A stretch of 64,000 bases of DNA from Cynocephalus volans (GCF_027409185.1 NC_084462.1:179480071-179544070), one strand, 5' to 3'; positions 46,041 to 57,694 are shown, counted from the first letter of the stretch. Numbers and translations: made by a program. The notes: generated by a model not told the origin, from the letters alone.

Positions 46041-48884
46041 AGTATTGTTGCAGGGAACCCTAAGCGTATTTAGCTGTTGAGCCTTTCCCTTTTCTACTTG
46101 AGAAACTGTTTTAGAAACTCTATGCTCCACTGGAAACTTGGGCCCCTGCCATTTACCCTGCTTGCTTCTTGGGCCTGCCCCCTATGAGATAACAGCAGCC
46201 TCACACCCTCCCCCAGGGGCCAGAGGCAAATTAGGCTCCTAAAGTGACCAACAGACTGTCCCATAACCAGCCAATTCAAATTAGCAGGACAGCATCCCTC
46301 ATTTACATAGGAGGACCTGAATGAGAACCTGGAAGGGAGCAGGGTGGGAATTGAGGCTGTATAAGGGGGTCATTCCCTTTGTTCTGGGAGACACTGGCTT
46401 GGGAGCTTCTGCCCTCCAGTGCTCTCCTTGCTTACAAGCAAAAAGAGGTGCTGTAACACTGAACAAAGAGCTGCAACACTAAAATAAGAGCTATAAAACT
46501 GCCGCACTGATGCTGGCCTGCCTTGGATTCCTCTGTGAGTTCGCCCCACAACAGTATCAGCTGGGAGAAGCAGCTTGCCCAGGTGGGGACCTGTCAGCGG
46601 GGTCATCAGCTGCCTGACGATGCTCGCAGGATTGCCAGAATCCTCCTCCATGCAGTCCTCAGGCTTCTGTGGAGGGAGCCATGCCCGGGGCACTCTTGTT
46701 GATATTTAATTCACGACAACTGTTTTATTAAGTCATTTTCAGACATGCAGTTTAAGGATAAAATAAAAGCCAGTTGGAGAAGTCTGCCCTGTTTCTGGAT
46801 GGACATTCCAGTTGCACGCCACCCACAAACAAACCTAGTCAGGTGTGAGGACTGGGAGCACAGGAGGAGGTGCCGGCCATGGGCAGGAGCCAGCACCCAG
46901 GCAGAACTTCTCTGGATTGTGCCACCTTCATTCCTGGGCTCACAGTGACAGTTCTTCCCATCTGGTCAGCTAGGAGCCCTCACTATCCCATTCCACAGTG
47001 AAAGGGAAAGAGACTCATTGGGGAGCAGAGACGCGAGCTCCCGCCCGGCCATGTCAGTCTGGCATGTGCCACCGGGACATGCATATCCGCAGGGCTGAGC
47101 CCCCAAATCAGGGCTCTGGAATGTTCTTGGTTTCCAGGGCCAGTTTCCCAGCCCAGGCCAGGGTGTGACTGTGTGTGACAGCCAGGCTCAGGGGCAGCTG
47201 GGGATTGGCACATGGCAGACGGAGCTGGGCGAGGTGGAGGAACCTCCCTCCCCACCTGGCCATCAACAGCCAGTGGAGATGCCTTCTAAAGCTCTGATCC
47301 ATGTGAAGTGTGAGCCCGGAAGGGAGCTTAGCCAGAAAAAAAACAACCATCTTTGGGGTAACTAAGACCAAGCGGAACATTTTTAACCAGACTTTAACGT
47401 GGAAACTGATAAATACCAATTTCTTGAGGTTAGCAGAAGAATTGAGAGCGTGCCGGGAGATGAAATCACTATGCTGATTTACTTCAGAGGGGGGTGCACC
47501 TACAGTTAAGGACTGAACCTGGGCTTCTTGTTTTTCTTACCAAAAGGAGAGATAAGAGAGAGGCCGACAGCCTGGCTGGTTGTCAACTCCCCTCTTACTT
47601 AAAGGAAACCTCATTCGTGCTAATTAGAAATCCGAGTCAGGTATTTTTATGATGTCTGACTAAGGTTGTTATCCTTGAGCTCTCCCGAGGCGATAAGGAC
47701 TCCAACCTCGAGGTGACATCGAGGACTCGAAGCTGACCACAGACTCTGTGACGCTGAAGTTTCCACTCCATCACGGGACCCGAACATTTGACTCAAACCA
47801 CCTGCTGCTCCCAGACCCTTCCTCCACTTTTTCTTGGAACAAAGACCTTTACCTCATCTTCCTGCCACTTTGCCTTTATCAACCCCAGAACAGGCCTCAG
47901 AAGGCGGCATGACTTTAGCCTGGTCCTCCCCCAGACGCCGGTTATCTGAGCAGACCTAGTCGTTGCACCTAAGTCTGGACTTTCGAGTCATCTGGTTAAT
48001 GCGAGAGGGCAAGTGGAGCCTGGTCTTTGCTGCTGGTGGAGGTAGGAACGCGCTCAGCTCCCCCACGCACTCAGGGGCCTGGCACAGCTCTTGTTCCAGT
48101 TGATCGGGATTGCATTTTCAGGAGCTAATCAGTGTTTGTGGTTGGCACAAATCTGGAGAGCCCCAAAGAACTCAGACATACCCCTCCAGAATGTCACGGG
48201 CTTGCTCCAGTCCAGCTGCTCACCTCTGATTTTGTTCTTTGGCTCTGCCTCACGCCCAGGGCATCTTCCTGAATCCCAGAGATGGGTCACACCCCCTGCC
48301 CACACGCCAGGGCACCATCACCACCACCCAATGCATCAGCAGGCATGTAGAGCTGAGAGAGGCGCAACCTCGCACCTAACAACCTGGAGGGAAACACACC
48401 CACAGCGAGGAAGACAGAGAGACACAGAAACGCCAGGCCAGTTGATGGGGCCGCACTGGAGGGCTGGGACCCGGAGCGGGGGTTGTGGTAGCAGCTACTC
48501 TTAGGGCAAAACCTGTTAAAATAAATGTATGTGGGTTACCCCTAGTGATGTGTCTGCATAAACAAACACATCCCCACCTCGGACTCCTCTGGCCAGCCTC
48601 TTTATGTGACCAGTGTGTGCCTGTGGCTGTGCGGGCGCCTGTGTGTCCTTGTGTGCGTCTCTGGGTAAATGTGTGCTTCTGTGTGTGTGCCTGCGAGTGC
48701 ATCTGTGTGTGAGCGAATGTTCTGGAAAAGGCCTGGAAGGGTGCCCCCAAACCTGGAGGCAGGGATTACTTTGGGAGGCGGGGCTGCAGGACGAGGATTT
48801 TTATTTTAACGAGTCTGCCCTGTTTGAGTCCTACAAGTGTGAATCATTTCAAAGCAGAAAAGACACCTAATTAATTTTTCAAAA
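46041..48884. other. Intergenic, mostly unassigned
   Basis: No gene recognised. The stretch 47,400-48,060 is neither GC-rich nor low-complexity and matches no repeat I know; it could be unique conserved DNA or an old transposon. A TG-rich tract lies at about 48,610-48,715. Confidence 0.45.
48612..48716 (+). repeat. Degenerate (TG)n tract
   Basis: Runs of GTGTGTG interrupted by CCTG, CGTC and similar; a decayed dinucleotide repeat with Z-DNA potential. Confidence 0.75.
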
Positions 48885-48897
48885 ATTAGCAGACTCC

Positions 48898-49039
48898 GGG
48901 CCGACCCTGTGGCTCACTCGGGAGAGTGCGGCGCTAGGAGCGCAGCAGCGCTCCCGTCGCGGGTTCGGATCCTATATAGGGATGTCCGGTTCGCTCACTG
49001 GCTGAGCGCAGTCACAAAAAAGGACAAAAAAAAAAAAAT
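48898..49039 (+). mobile_element. Dimeric SINE (CYN type), second unit truncated
   Basis: It starts GGGCCGACCCTGTGGCTCACTCGGGAG, has GGTTCGGATCC as box B and a second unit GTCCGGTTCGCTCACTGGC that ends early in CACAAAAAAGG plus an A-run. The anticodon arm of unit 1 is changed to GGCGCTAGGAGCGCAGCAGCGC. The duplication TTAGCAGACTCC (48,886-48,897 and 49,040-49,051) flanks it. Confidence 0.88.
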
Positions 49040-49051
49040 TTAGCAGACTCC

Positions 49052-49960
49052 TCGCAGCCCGCACCCCGGCCCCCCGCCCTCCCCCGCCACCCGCTGGCCG
49101 CCGGCGCCCCCTGCCGGCCGGGAGGTCTACCAGCCCTCGCCAAGCCGGCACAGCCGCGTCGGGAGGGCCCCCGGGCCTTTGCACTTGCGGTCAGGCCGCT
49201 GGGAACGTCACGCGCCTGCCCAGTCCTGGCCCGCGGAGGATGCTCAGCCCAGCCCGGGTCCGTGAACCTGCGCCCTCCCCCTCGGTCCCCCGACCGCGGC
49301 TGTGCGTGCAGCGGCGGGGACCGCGGGGCGCGCGGGCGGGCGGAGCAGCCGCATGCCTCGTGCCCGCAGCGACGGCCCGGGATGAGAAGGCGCAGAGGGC
49401 CGGGGAATCGCGGGTCCAGCGTCTCTGCGGGAAGGAGAAACTCGCTAATGAGTTTGGTGTTCTAACCCCTCCTCTGCCAGGCCGTGTGTCCCCAGTCTGC
49501 GAGGAGGGGAGCAGCGGGCCCCTGCCCGGGACGAGCTCAGTGCGGGGCGCACACGCGCGGCGCCAGCCGCAACCCGGCCCGGGGAGGGCGCGAGCCCGCA
49601 CGGCTGCAGCAAGGGGTTAATGGCCTGGGGCCGAGTCCTTCCGGAAGGGAGGGACGGGGCGTCGGGGAAGTGTGGGCTCGGGTCTCGGGGGACTAGGACG
49701 GGAGAGTTCCTGACCCGGGAGAGGAGGCGGAGGGTGCGGCCGGGAGCTGGGCTGGGGAAGCGGCGTCGCCCGGGGCTCGGAGGCGAGGCTTGGGGCTCAG
49801 CGTCTCACCCGGGCGCGCCGGGAGCCCTGGGAGCCGGGGAGTGTCTGAGGCCTGGGAGGGACCTGCTGGGGTTGAAGAGGGGCTCTGGCAGTGGGGGTGG
49901 GCAGGGACGTGGGGGAGGTGCGGCCTCCGAGGGGCGGGGGCATTGAAAAGCTCCCAAGCG
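49052..49960. promoter_or_regulatory. Orphan CpG island
   Basis: CpG-dense, GC-rich for about 0.9 kb (runs such as GCGGGGACCGCGGGGCGCGC). No known gene begins here. The two longest frames (minus 49,601-49,191 and plus 49,240-49,620) are Arg/Ala/Pro/Gly-rich with no domain. It could be the promoter of a noncoding transcript or a YY1/DEGS2 enhancer. Confidence 0.65.
49101..49119 (-). promoter_or_regulatory. CTCF-like motif at CpG island edge
   Basis: On the minus strand it reads GGCCGGCAGGGGGCGCCGG, a strong fit to the CTCF core with the CAGGGGGCGC centre. Confidence 0.6.
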
Positions 49961-51464
49961 AATCTATTCAAGAGTGAATCTTCCTAACACCTCCGCGAAG
50001 ACAAACCGGGGACTGCTACTGAGCCCTTGGGAGAGACAAGCATATCTAGCAAATCGGTCGCTGGTTGAGCCAGGGGAGGCGTCCAAGCTGCTCCGAAGCC
50101 CTGCCACGGATACCGAGGTTGGGTCCCCTGCAGGGTGGAGCGCAGGAACGTCCTGCTCCTGGAGGTGAGAACAGAGAGCCTGACTAATGTAATCAGGACT
50201 AATCCTTGTGCGGCAGACTTCAGGGCCTGACTCATTCAGCCCAACCTGCCTCTCTGAACCGCAGCCTTCAAACCCCACTGACTGCACCCCAGCTGCCATT
50301 CATTCGTCCACGCAGGAAGGAATTTACTGAGTGCACGCCCACTGGGGAGACCGGTGCAGCGTCACCCAGGGTGGAGGGGACAGCTTAGAGCCTGGGTACC
50401 ACACCTGCCCCAGAGGGAGTCCCAGGACTCATCAGCACCATCCCCAAGCAGGGTCTTTGACCCTGCTCAGACCAAGCCTCTCACCTGACTACTGTCATCA
50501 GCAAATGCAACCGGTCTCTGTGCCTCGGACACTTTCACACAGCTATGCTTTGCTGAGGCAGGAACCCCTCTGCCTGGAATGCTCTCACTTAGGCCTGGCA
50601 AAAGTCCTACTTACCTTCAAGGCCTCTGCCTTCATGAAGCTTTCCCAGACCCCTACCTTGAGCGTGGCTCCCCCTGACCTGGACCAGTGGACTTATGTGT
50701 GGGTCCTCAGCACCAGTTCAAGTCACAGTAGTGCAGGCCAGGTGCATTCCTCGTCCAGTCCCTGAGCGGTGTCTCGGCCTGCACTTGGAGCCTCAACTTT
50801 CCATCTGTGAAATGGGTGTTGGGAGAGCAGCCATAGCCTGTCCCTCCAGGAGCAATGTGGCACACACTGCAGGGCCAGTGGGAACCTGCCCACTAATAGG
50901 CTCTGGGTAAAGACACAGCCCTGGAAATTTCTACCTGGGGGCTTTGGAGCAGGCCGAGGGAATGTCTTCTCCCTGCGAGATCAAGCGAAGGGACACCTTC
51001 CGAGTCTCACCTCCTGTGAGCCCACCCCAGACCTCAGAGGACAGGATCGGGAGTCCAGTTGACAGGTGGAGACACCAAGATGGGCAAGGAGCAGGCACTT
51101 GCCTTGGGTGGACCAGGCAGGAGCACAAGGGCATGGCCTGGTGACCCCGCAGGAGGACTGCAATGACGAGCCCAAGGTGACCTCAGTCCACTGCCAGGGG
51201 CATTTATAGAGAGCCAGGGCCAAGCCAAACCACAGATACCATCGCCTGTAAAGTGAGCTCCTTGACATTCTCTGCTGCCCTGATTTCTACCTTTCAGTGC
51301 CTTTTTCAACAATGGATTAGACTCAGGTCCCATTCTAGTATTAAAAAACCTGACAGAGTCAAGTACCCTCAACCACGACTCACTATCAATTAATCACTTG
51401 CCATGTGCCAGGCCCGGGGAGGGAGGGATGCAAGTATTATTATTATTATTACAATAACAAATGA
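49961..51464. other. Intergenic
   Basis: An L2 fragment sits at 50,520-50,690. The remainder is unremarkable single-copy-like sequence with no gene recognised. Confidence 0.45.
50520..50690 (+). repeat. L2 3' region fragment
   Basis: 'aggaacccctctgcctggaatgctctcacttaggcctggcaaaagtcctacttaccttcaaggcctctgcc' follows the L2 consensus order. Confidence 0.75.
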
Positions 51465-51745
51465 ACAAATTACATATAACGATATTGAGTAAAAGAAGCC
51501 AGAGCCAAAAGAGCGCATACCGCGTGAGTTCATTTATATAAAGTGCAAAACACAGGTGAAGTATGGTAGTAAAAGTCTAAATAGTAGTTGCCCTTGGTGG
51601 GGGCTCCTGGGGGGTAGAAATTTGTTGTAACTCAATGTGGGTGGAGCTACAGTGTGGGTATGTGGAAAAATTCATGTGGTTGCTCACTTAAGAGTTTGCA
51701 CTTGACTGTAAATACACCAATAAACTGAGTATTATGATAACATCC
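51421..51745 (+). mobile_element. Old L1 3' UTR fragment
   Basis: After a (TTA)n tract at 51,437, 'attgagtaaaagaagccagagccaaaagagcgcatac', 'gttcatttatataaagtgcaaaacac' and 'gtaaatacaccaataaactgag' follow the old-L1 3' end order. Confidence 0.8.
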
Positions 51746-53129
51746 CCATTTTTTCAAGTCCCTTCCATGCAGGCAGGCCAGGCTTCTCCACTGCCATGTC
51801 CCCAGTGCCGAGCCCAGGACAGCCACCCATTCTCACAGTGGTGAACAATCATCGATTTTCCCATTTTACAAACATGGGAACTGCAGTGCAGTGGAACCTG
51901 GGTCTTGTCTGACTCCAGTGCTCCTCCCGGAAAGCTCTGCGGCTGTCCTAGCTCTGGTCGGGGAAGCTCATGTCTGGGAGAGGAAGCAGAGACAAGACTC
52001 AGAGGATGGAGAGAAGCCTGAGCTCCCAGCAGTGGTACCATGGCCAGTCAGCACGATCAGGCTGGGACAGGGCCATTGGAGGAGGGATTGATGCTCTCCA
52101 GAAGGAGGTGGTGTTCAGGCTGAGTCTTGGAGAATGAGTGAAATCTAGACCAGCAAAAACTGGAGAGAGGACGGAATCCCAGGTGGAAGAAACAGCAGAA
52201 GCCAAGGCTGGGAGGGAGGAATGTACAAGGTGCAGTCCAGTTAGGGGTGCCCTTATTGGGCTGGAGCACAGCACACTAGAGGAGTCTCAGCAGGGTGAGG
52301 GTGACTATCACAGCCACAGGATGACACCAGGCAATGTTGGGTTCTTCTGGGAACTCTGGGGTCCAAGGACTGAGGTGGCTGGGAAACTTCCAGAATGCTT
52401 TAATATGTTGATATCAAACATAATTTGCTTTTGAGCTAGTGTCAACCATGCCCAGGTTGACAAAAGAGGCTGAAGAAAGAGGAGAATCCAGTGGGACAGA
52501 TCTGATGTCATCCACCTAGGCATAGAGCCTTGTGCTGCCTGAAATCTGGGGTGACATAGCCCAAGCCTCTCCACCCATGTGGCTCCCACTGAGACGCCTA
52601 CGACTGCAGTCTTGGCAAGAACACTGGATACTTCCTCGAAGCAACCTGAGGAAAGGCAAGGACTCTGTTGGGTGGCTGAAGCAGCCCAGGTAGGGACATA
52701 GGATCTGGAGGGAAAAAAATCAACACATCCTCAAATTCTTATCTCAGATATGACCACTGTTAACTCTCTACAGGGACTGAGGGATGGAACAGAGTTTCAT
52801 TTTCATGTAAAAAGCTGTTACTGTATCAGTGGAGCATCTCAAAATCAATGAAATCTTGGACACAAGGACATATGATAGCTATCTCTATATATTATATAAA
52901 TATAATATAAATCAATGTCTTTTATCCTTACATTTTCTTTTTTTTTTTATCCTGATATTTCCCATTTAAGATTATATTGTGGAGGGAAGGGAGGGAAGAA
53001 AGGCAGAAGAGAAAACATGATAGTGTCATGATTACTCATAGTTGGGAGTCAATAGATACTCTTTAGAGAAATAAAGAATTAAGTGTATTATATAAAATGA
53101 TAAAGGTAACCACAAGTACAAAAATACAA
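51746..53129. other. Intergenic
   Basis: An old mammalian repeat-like segment lies at about 52,080-52,230, and AT-rich DNA with (TA)n at about 52,885-52,915. No gene seen. Confidence 0.45.
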
Positions 53130-54156
53130 GCCTTCCAAAACCTCAAAGAAAACACATGCACACCAATTAAGCAAATATTTTATAACCTACAAAAATAGAA
53201 AACATAAAATATGACCTTATTAAGACTAAGATAGCTTTGCACATCGTCACATGCAAATGGGTTAAACTCATCTCTAAACGGAAATGCCTGCCTGATGGCT
53301 CATATTCAGCTCTAAGCTGGAAGCAAAAGACACTCCCCAAACAAGGAGACTCAGAAAGAATGAAAATAAAAGAATGGTGCAAGGGGTAACAGGCAAATGT
53401 GAACAAAGAAAAAGCAGGGGTCAAATTCAGGGCAAAACATTAGGTGAGGCCAAGAAGAGCACTTTATAATAATAACAAATGTGAGTCACAATGAAGATAT
53501 AACCTATTTACTATGTAGCAAAAGCCTGCATTAATATTTATGCACCACATAACATAGCATCTGCAGTCATACAGCAAAAGAAATACAAGGAGAAATAATA
53601 AAAATACATTAGTAGTAGGAAATTTTAATTCACTTCTCACATATTATATGTACAAAAAATTAAGTAAGGTTAGAGAAGAACTAATAATATAATTGTTGAA
53701 GCAGATTTAATTTATATGAAACTGTCTACCTTAAAAACAGACTACACCTCTACAGGTGGACAGCTGAACATTCACAAAGATCACCCACATAGTAAACTGC
53801 TTTTAAAAAAATCAATATATTTTTTAGGCAGTTCTGAAAAAATATATATATTTTTTTTAAAAGTAGATATAAAATAGACTATACAATGCAAATCAAACCA
53901 GAAATTAATAACAAAACTAGAAAACAAAAAGACCTTACCACCTATAAATTTTTAAAGTCTTAAATTGCTCTTAGTTCAGAAAGGATATCAAGTTGAAATT
54001 TCAGAATATGTAGAAAACAACAATAATCGAAACACTACTTTTCAGAACCTAATGTAAACAGCTAAAGCAGTACTCGGAGGTAAATTCATAGCTTTATATA
54101 GTTAAGATTAATGAACTATAACTCAACAAGTTAGGGGTAAAAAAACCCAGCAAAAC

Positions 54157-54262
54157 AAGGGCCAGCTTGTGGCTTGGGATGAGCGTGGTGCTGACAACAC
54201 CAAGTCAAGGGTTAAGATCCCCTTACCGGTCATCTTAAAAAAATTTTTTTTTAAAAAAAAAT
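54157..54262 (+). mobile_element. SINE (CYN type), internally deleted
   Basis: A short head 'gggccagcttgtggc' is joined directly to the second-unit sequence 'gagcgtggtgctgacaacaccaagtcaagggttaagatccccttaccggtcatc' and an A/T tail. The middle of the dimer is missing. Confidence 0.8.
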
Positions 54263-54307
54263 GCAAACAGAAGTAAAGAAATAATAAAGATAAAAGTGTA
54301 GAATATG

Positions 54308-54363
54308 TTATTATACCAAGGTCAAGTATTTGGATCTACTTACCAGCCAGCTGCCAAAAAAAA
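54308..54363 (+). mobile_element. SINE 3' fragment (CYN type)
   Basis: 'taccaaggtcaagtatttggatctacttaccagccagctgcc' plus an A-run matches the 3' half of the monomer. Confidence 0.6.
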
Positions 54364-54411
54364 GTGTAAAATAATAACTTAGAAAAGAGGCAAACAGTAG
54401 AACTAATACAT

Positions 54412-54574
54412 ATATCAATAAAAACTATAGAGAAATCAATAGTTGACCTAGTCAAGAAAAAAATACAAATATACTAAATAAAATAACAGGGTAGATATCA
54501 ATAAAAAATATAGAGAAATCAATTGTTGATCTAGTCAAGAAAAAAATACAAATATACTAAATAAAATAACAGGG
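54412..54574 (+). repeat. 80-bp tandem duplication inside L1
   Basis: 54,412-54,491 and 54,495-54,574 are near-identical (about four mismatches), both from ATATCAATAAAAA to AATAACAGGG, with TAG between them. Confidence 0.9.
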
Positions 54575-54687
54575 GGTAGACTTTTCGTGCCTTTTAGAGC
54601 CGATCTTGTGGAGGGGGATGAGGCCATGACCAAGATAAATCTGTAAGGTTCAATCCAGCGTCCATTGTTTTTTTGGCAAAGCCCTCT

Positions 54688-54842
54688 TAAGAGATGACCG
54701 GTAAGGGGCTCTTAACCCTTGGCTTGGTGTTGTCAGCACCACGCTCACCCAGTGAGCGAACCGGCCATCCCTATATAGGATCCGAACCCGTGGCCTTGGT
54801 GTTATCGGCACCGCACTCTCCCGAGTGAGCCACGGGCCGGCC
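54688..54842 (-). mobile_element. Dimeric tRNA-Ile-like SINE (CYN type)
   Basis: On the minus strand: GGCCGGCCCGTGGCTCACTCGGGAGAG, GGTGCCGATAACACCAAGG, box B GGTTCGGATCC, then the second unit GGCCGGTTCGCTCACTGGG with GGTGCTGACAACACC. The 3' end is at the low coordinates. Confidence 0.88.
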
Positions 54843-55470
54843 GTCCAAAGAGCATTTCTTCCATCCATTCCGTCCCCCACTCCCCAAGTCTAAAGGGGTC
54901 GAAACAAGTCATTGCGTCCGGGTTGGGACTGGCACAGAGTGGGGGTCGGGAAGGCCAGGGGACGCTTCTCAGCTTCCCAGCGCCGGCTCCTCAGGGGAAC
55001 CACCAGCCTTAGCAGGGACCTCCCAGTCAGCTGAGGGTGGGTGACAGGAGATGGTCCACGCCAAGTTCATGGCCTCAGCCCAACGAAGGAAGATCTGTAC
55101 CACGTCTCGATGACCCCCAACGAGCCTGGGGCCCTGGCTGGGAGGAGGTCCTCGCGCAGGCCCTGCGCTCTGGAAATGCATCCCCAAACGACCGTGCCCA
55201 AGGCCGAGGGGCCCGTGCAGAGTCCCGGGAGCACGGGGACCGGGAGTCTCGCAGCTGGGGCTCCAGGGAAAGCTTCCTGGAGGAGGCGGAGTGCGCGTTG
55301 GGACACAGAGGTCATGATCCCACAAAATGGGGGGAGGGAGGGGATGGGGGACGTTTTGTGACCCCAACATCCCTGCAGGAGCCCAGAGCCTCAGGGACTA
55401 GGTACTGAGGCTTGGCAGAGCCTGCTGGGACAGTAACAACGCGCCAGGCCACGCAAGAAATGACCCCCGC
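54843..55470. other. Intergenic, GC-rich
   Basis: GC-rich single-copy-like DNA. Open frames on both strands (for example 55,370-54,969 minus) lack any domain. Confidence 0.45.
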
Positions 55471-55870
55471 CCAGGGGACGCCGGACGCTGGGCAGACGGC
55501 CTCGGCGAACGCACACGTCACAGGGAGTTCAGAGAAAGTGGTCATTTGGCCACCGACGTCCCGGGAGCTGCTTTCTTCGACCTGCCCCCGGCGCTCCCTT
55601 AGCGCGTCTCGGCGGCCCGACTTGCCTTTTGGCGCCCCCTGCCGGCGCTCTCTCCACGGCTCGCGGGCGGGCTGATCAGACCCGCGGGCTCAGGGACCGG
55701 CGGGCACGGGTCGCTGCAGCGCGGGGATTGGCTGCTCCTGGGTCATGTGTCCCCTCCTGGGCCAACCCGCGAAGGAGGCGGGCTGTGGGCGGGGCCCCCC
55801 GACCTCCCCCCGAGAGCCGGAGCTGCCGCCTTCCCCTCCCGTCTCCACCCTGGCCGGGTCGGAGCGGTGT
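55471..55870. promoter_or_regulatory. Small CpG-rich, promoter-like patch
   Basis: CpG-dense, with an inverted CCAAT (GATTGGCTGC at about 55,726), GC boxes (GGGCGGGGCC at about 55,788) and a CTCF-like site. No known exon is attached. Confidence 0.5.
55629..55647 (-). promoter_or_regulatory. CTCF-like motif
   Basis: On the minus strand it reads CGCCGGCAGGGGGCGCCAA, essentially the same core as at 49,101 and in the same orientation. Confidence 0.6.
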
Positions 55871-56529
55871 TTTCACATCCTGCGGGGGCTTTTCTGAGAT
55901 AAAGACACAAATCCTTGCCAGGCCCCGAGGCCCTGCGGACCTGAGCCCAGCTGCTTCCCAGCCTCCCCCTTGGCCTCCGTGTTGGGAAAATGCAGGAAAA
56001 TGGTCAGGGTCCCTCAGAGGTTCAGAATCTTGCTGAGCATTTGATGTAAATAGGCACGTGCGCCCAGGTGTTCCTTGGTTATTGTCTAGTGTGATTGCGC
56101 ATGTGCACCAGGTGTCCTGGGTTATGGACTTAAGTGTCAAGGACAGATGGCTCTGATCCACCACGCCCCCACGCCCCCCACTGCTGCAGGAGGCTGTGGC
56201 TGCCAGTGCCCCCAGGATACCCCAAGAGGCCACCGCTGCTGCTGCTGCTGAGGACTGAGCTCCTGTCGTCTGCCAATGGCTCTTTGGATCCTTCCCAATC
56301 GCCTAGCGTGGACCTGCGTGTGAGGGGTCTGGTGACCCAGCCTGTACAATGGGTTTGAAGGGTTTGAGCCTTAGCCCTGACCATACGAAGGGAAACAGCA
56401 TAACTAAAATAATGAAACGTTTGGCTTTAGTTATGAATGGCCCTAACCCTACAATTGGCGTAGTCGCGTAGCTTTACACTCCTCTTTCCCCCCCCCCCCC
56501 CCCCCGCTCCTCTGTCCAGCCACCCCGCC
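55871..56529. other. Intergenic
   Basis: Contains a short (CTG)n run (about 56,232-56,250) and a homopolymer of 18 C at 56,488-56,505. No gene recognised. Confidence 0.5.
56488..56505 (+). repeat. Poly(C) run, 18 nt
   Basis: An uninterrupted C homopolymer, prone to length variation and sequencing error. Confidence 0.85.
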
Positions 56530-57689
56530 ACTTTTATACCCAGCCCATGCCCTCTGCTTGGAATGCCCTTTCCTCACTTTCCTCCCCCTTGCTTGCTCCA
56601 GCTGATCTTTCCAGACCCAGCAGGAGCTGGGTTAAGGTCCCTCTGGACCTTCTTCAGACCCTGTGCATCTTCCTTCTACCAGCACCGACCACCCCCTGGG
56701 CTGCCATCCGCTTCTCTATACCCGCTGACTTCAAGCAGAGGGCCTGGTACAGGGCAGACACTTAACACCTGTGTGTTGTTATGAACCAAGGAGAGGGATG
56801 ATGGCTGAGGAACTAACACCCCCAGCAATGTGCCAGGCACTTTATAGCACTGACTGATGGTTAGGCCTGTGACAACCCTAGGCACAAGGTCCCCTTTTCC
56901 TAGAGAGGCAGTGGATGCTCCAAGATGCGAATGACTGGCCCGGCTTTCTTGGCTGGAATGGTTGGAGGCAGGGCTGGGGGGCTGGGGGTACCCTCATGCC
57001 AGACAGCCTGGGTCTCAGGGCTCTGCAGGGCCCTGGAAGGGAGAGTCAGGGCCCTGGGCCAAGCTGGGAAGGAAAGGGGAGTGGACACACCTGGGACAGC
57101 CACAAACCTTCATTGTTGCTCTGACATCAGGGCCAAAGAGACCAGATGGCCACCTGCAAAGCCCTTCAAAGTGTCACCTAAGCCCCCATCTCTCCTCACT
57201 GCAGCCCCCTCGCTCTCCCCCCATGATGTATTCTCCGGCTACACTAACCCATGTCAGCTCCCAGACAGAGGTGCCAGGGCCTTTGCATGTGTTGCCCCCT
57301 CCAGGGTCCACCCAACCCTGCCCCCGTCACATTATCAAGACCAGTTCTTCCTCCCCAGACTCCACATCCTGCTTAGCACTGGCTCTACCACCTCCCCAAG
57401 GACCATCAGATGCTGAGACCCAGCCCCTCTGCCTGATGCATTGTGGCTGACCCTGGGCCTGCAAAACAACACAGTCTATAAGGGAGCACTGCTGATTTTC
57501 TGGCAGAGTCAGGCTTTGTTGGACACCATATCCCCACAACCCGAACTGCAAGGTCAGACATGAGCAAAAGACCTTTCAGTATCATAAAGGCTTGTTGAAG
57601 TTGACATCTTCAATAGGCTCTCACTTCAGCAACATCTGCTAGCAGATTACCTGTCTTCAGGATCAGTGTCTGGTCCCTCGACACTGACA
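56530..57689 (+). repeat. L2-derived segments with unassigned DNA between
   Basis: L2-like blocks at about 56,545-56,660 ('ccctctgcttggaatgccctttcct') and about 57,268-57,420 ('cagggcctttgcatgtgttgcccc'). The rest is unassigned. No gene. Confidence 0.6.
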
Positions 57690-57694
57690 ACATT

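Larger units (their letters stand above)
53130..54600 (+). mobile_element. Old L1 ORF2 region, heavily decayed
   Basis: An A-rich strand with L1-like order: 'ttaatatttatgcaccac' (about 53,535), 'gaaattaataacaaaactagaaaac' (about 53,908), 'aatttcagaatatgtagaa' and 'gctaaagcagtactcggaggtaaattcatagc' (about 54,061). All frames are broken. It hosts two SINE fragments and an 80-bp tandem duplication. Confidence 0.75.

Noticed and set aside
48613-48870. A cysteine-rich 85-codon frame resembling a secreted peptide
   Set aside because: The cysteines come from the (TGTG)n tract.
49240-49620. A 126-codon plus-strand frame in the orphan CpG island
   Set aside because: Arg/Ala/Pro/Gly-rich chance frame; an equally long frame lies on the other strand.
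56380-56470. A possible primer-site-like sequence (TTGGCGTAGTCGCG)
   Set aside because: No LTR edge or retroviral frame nearby, and no exact tRNA complement that I could recall.
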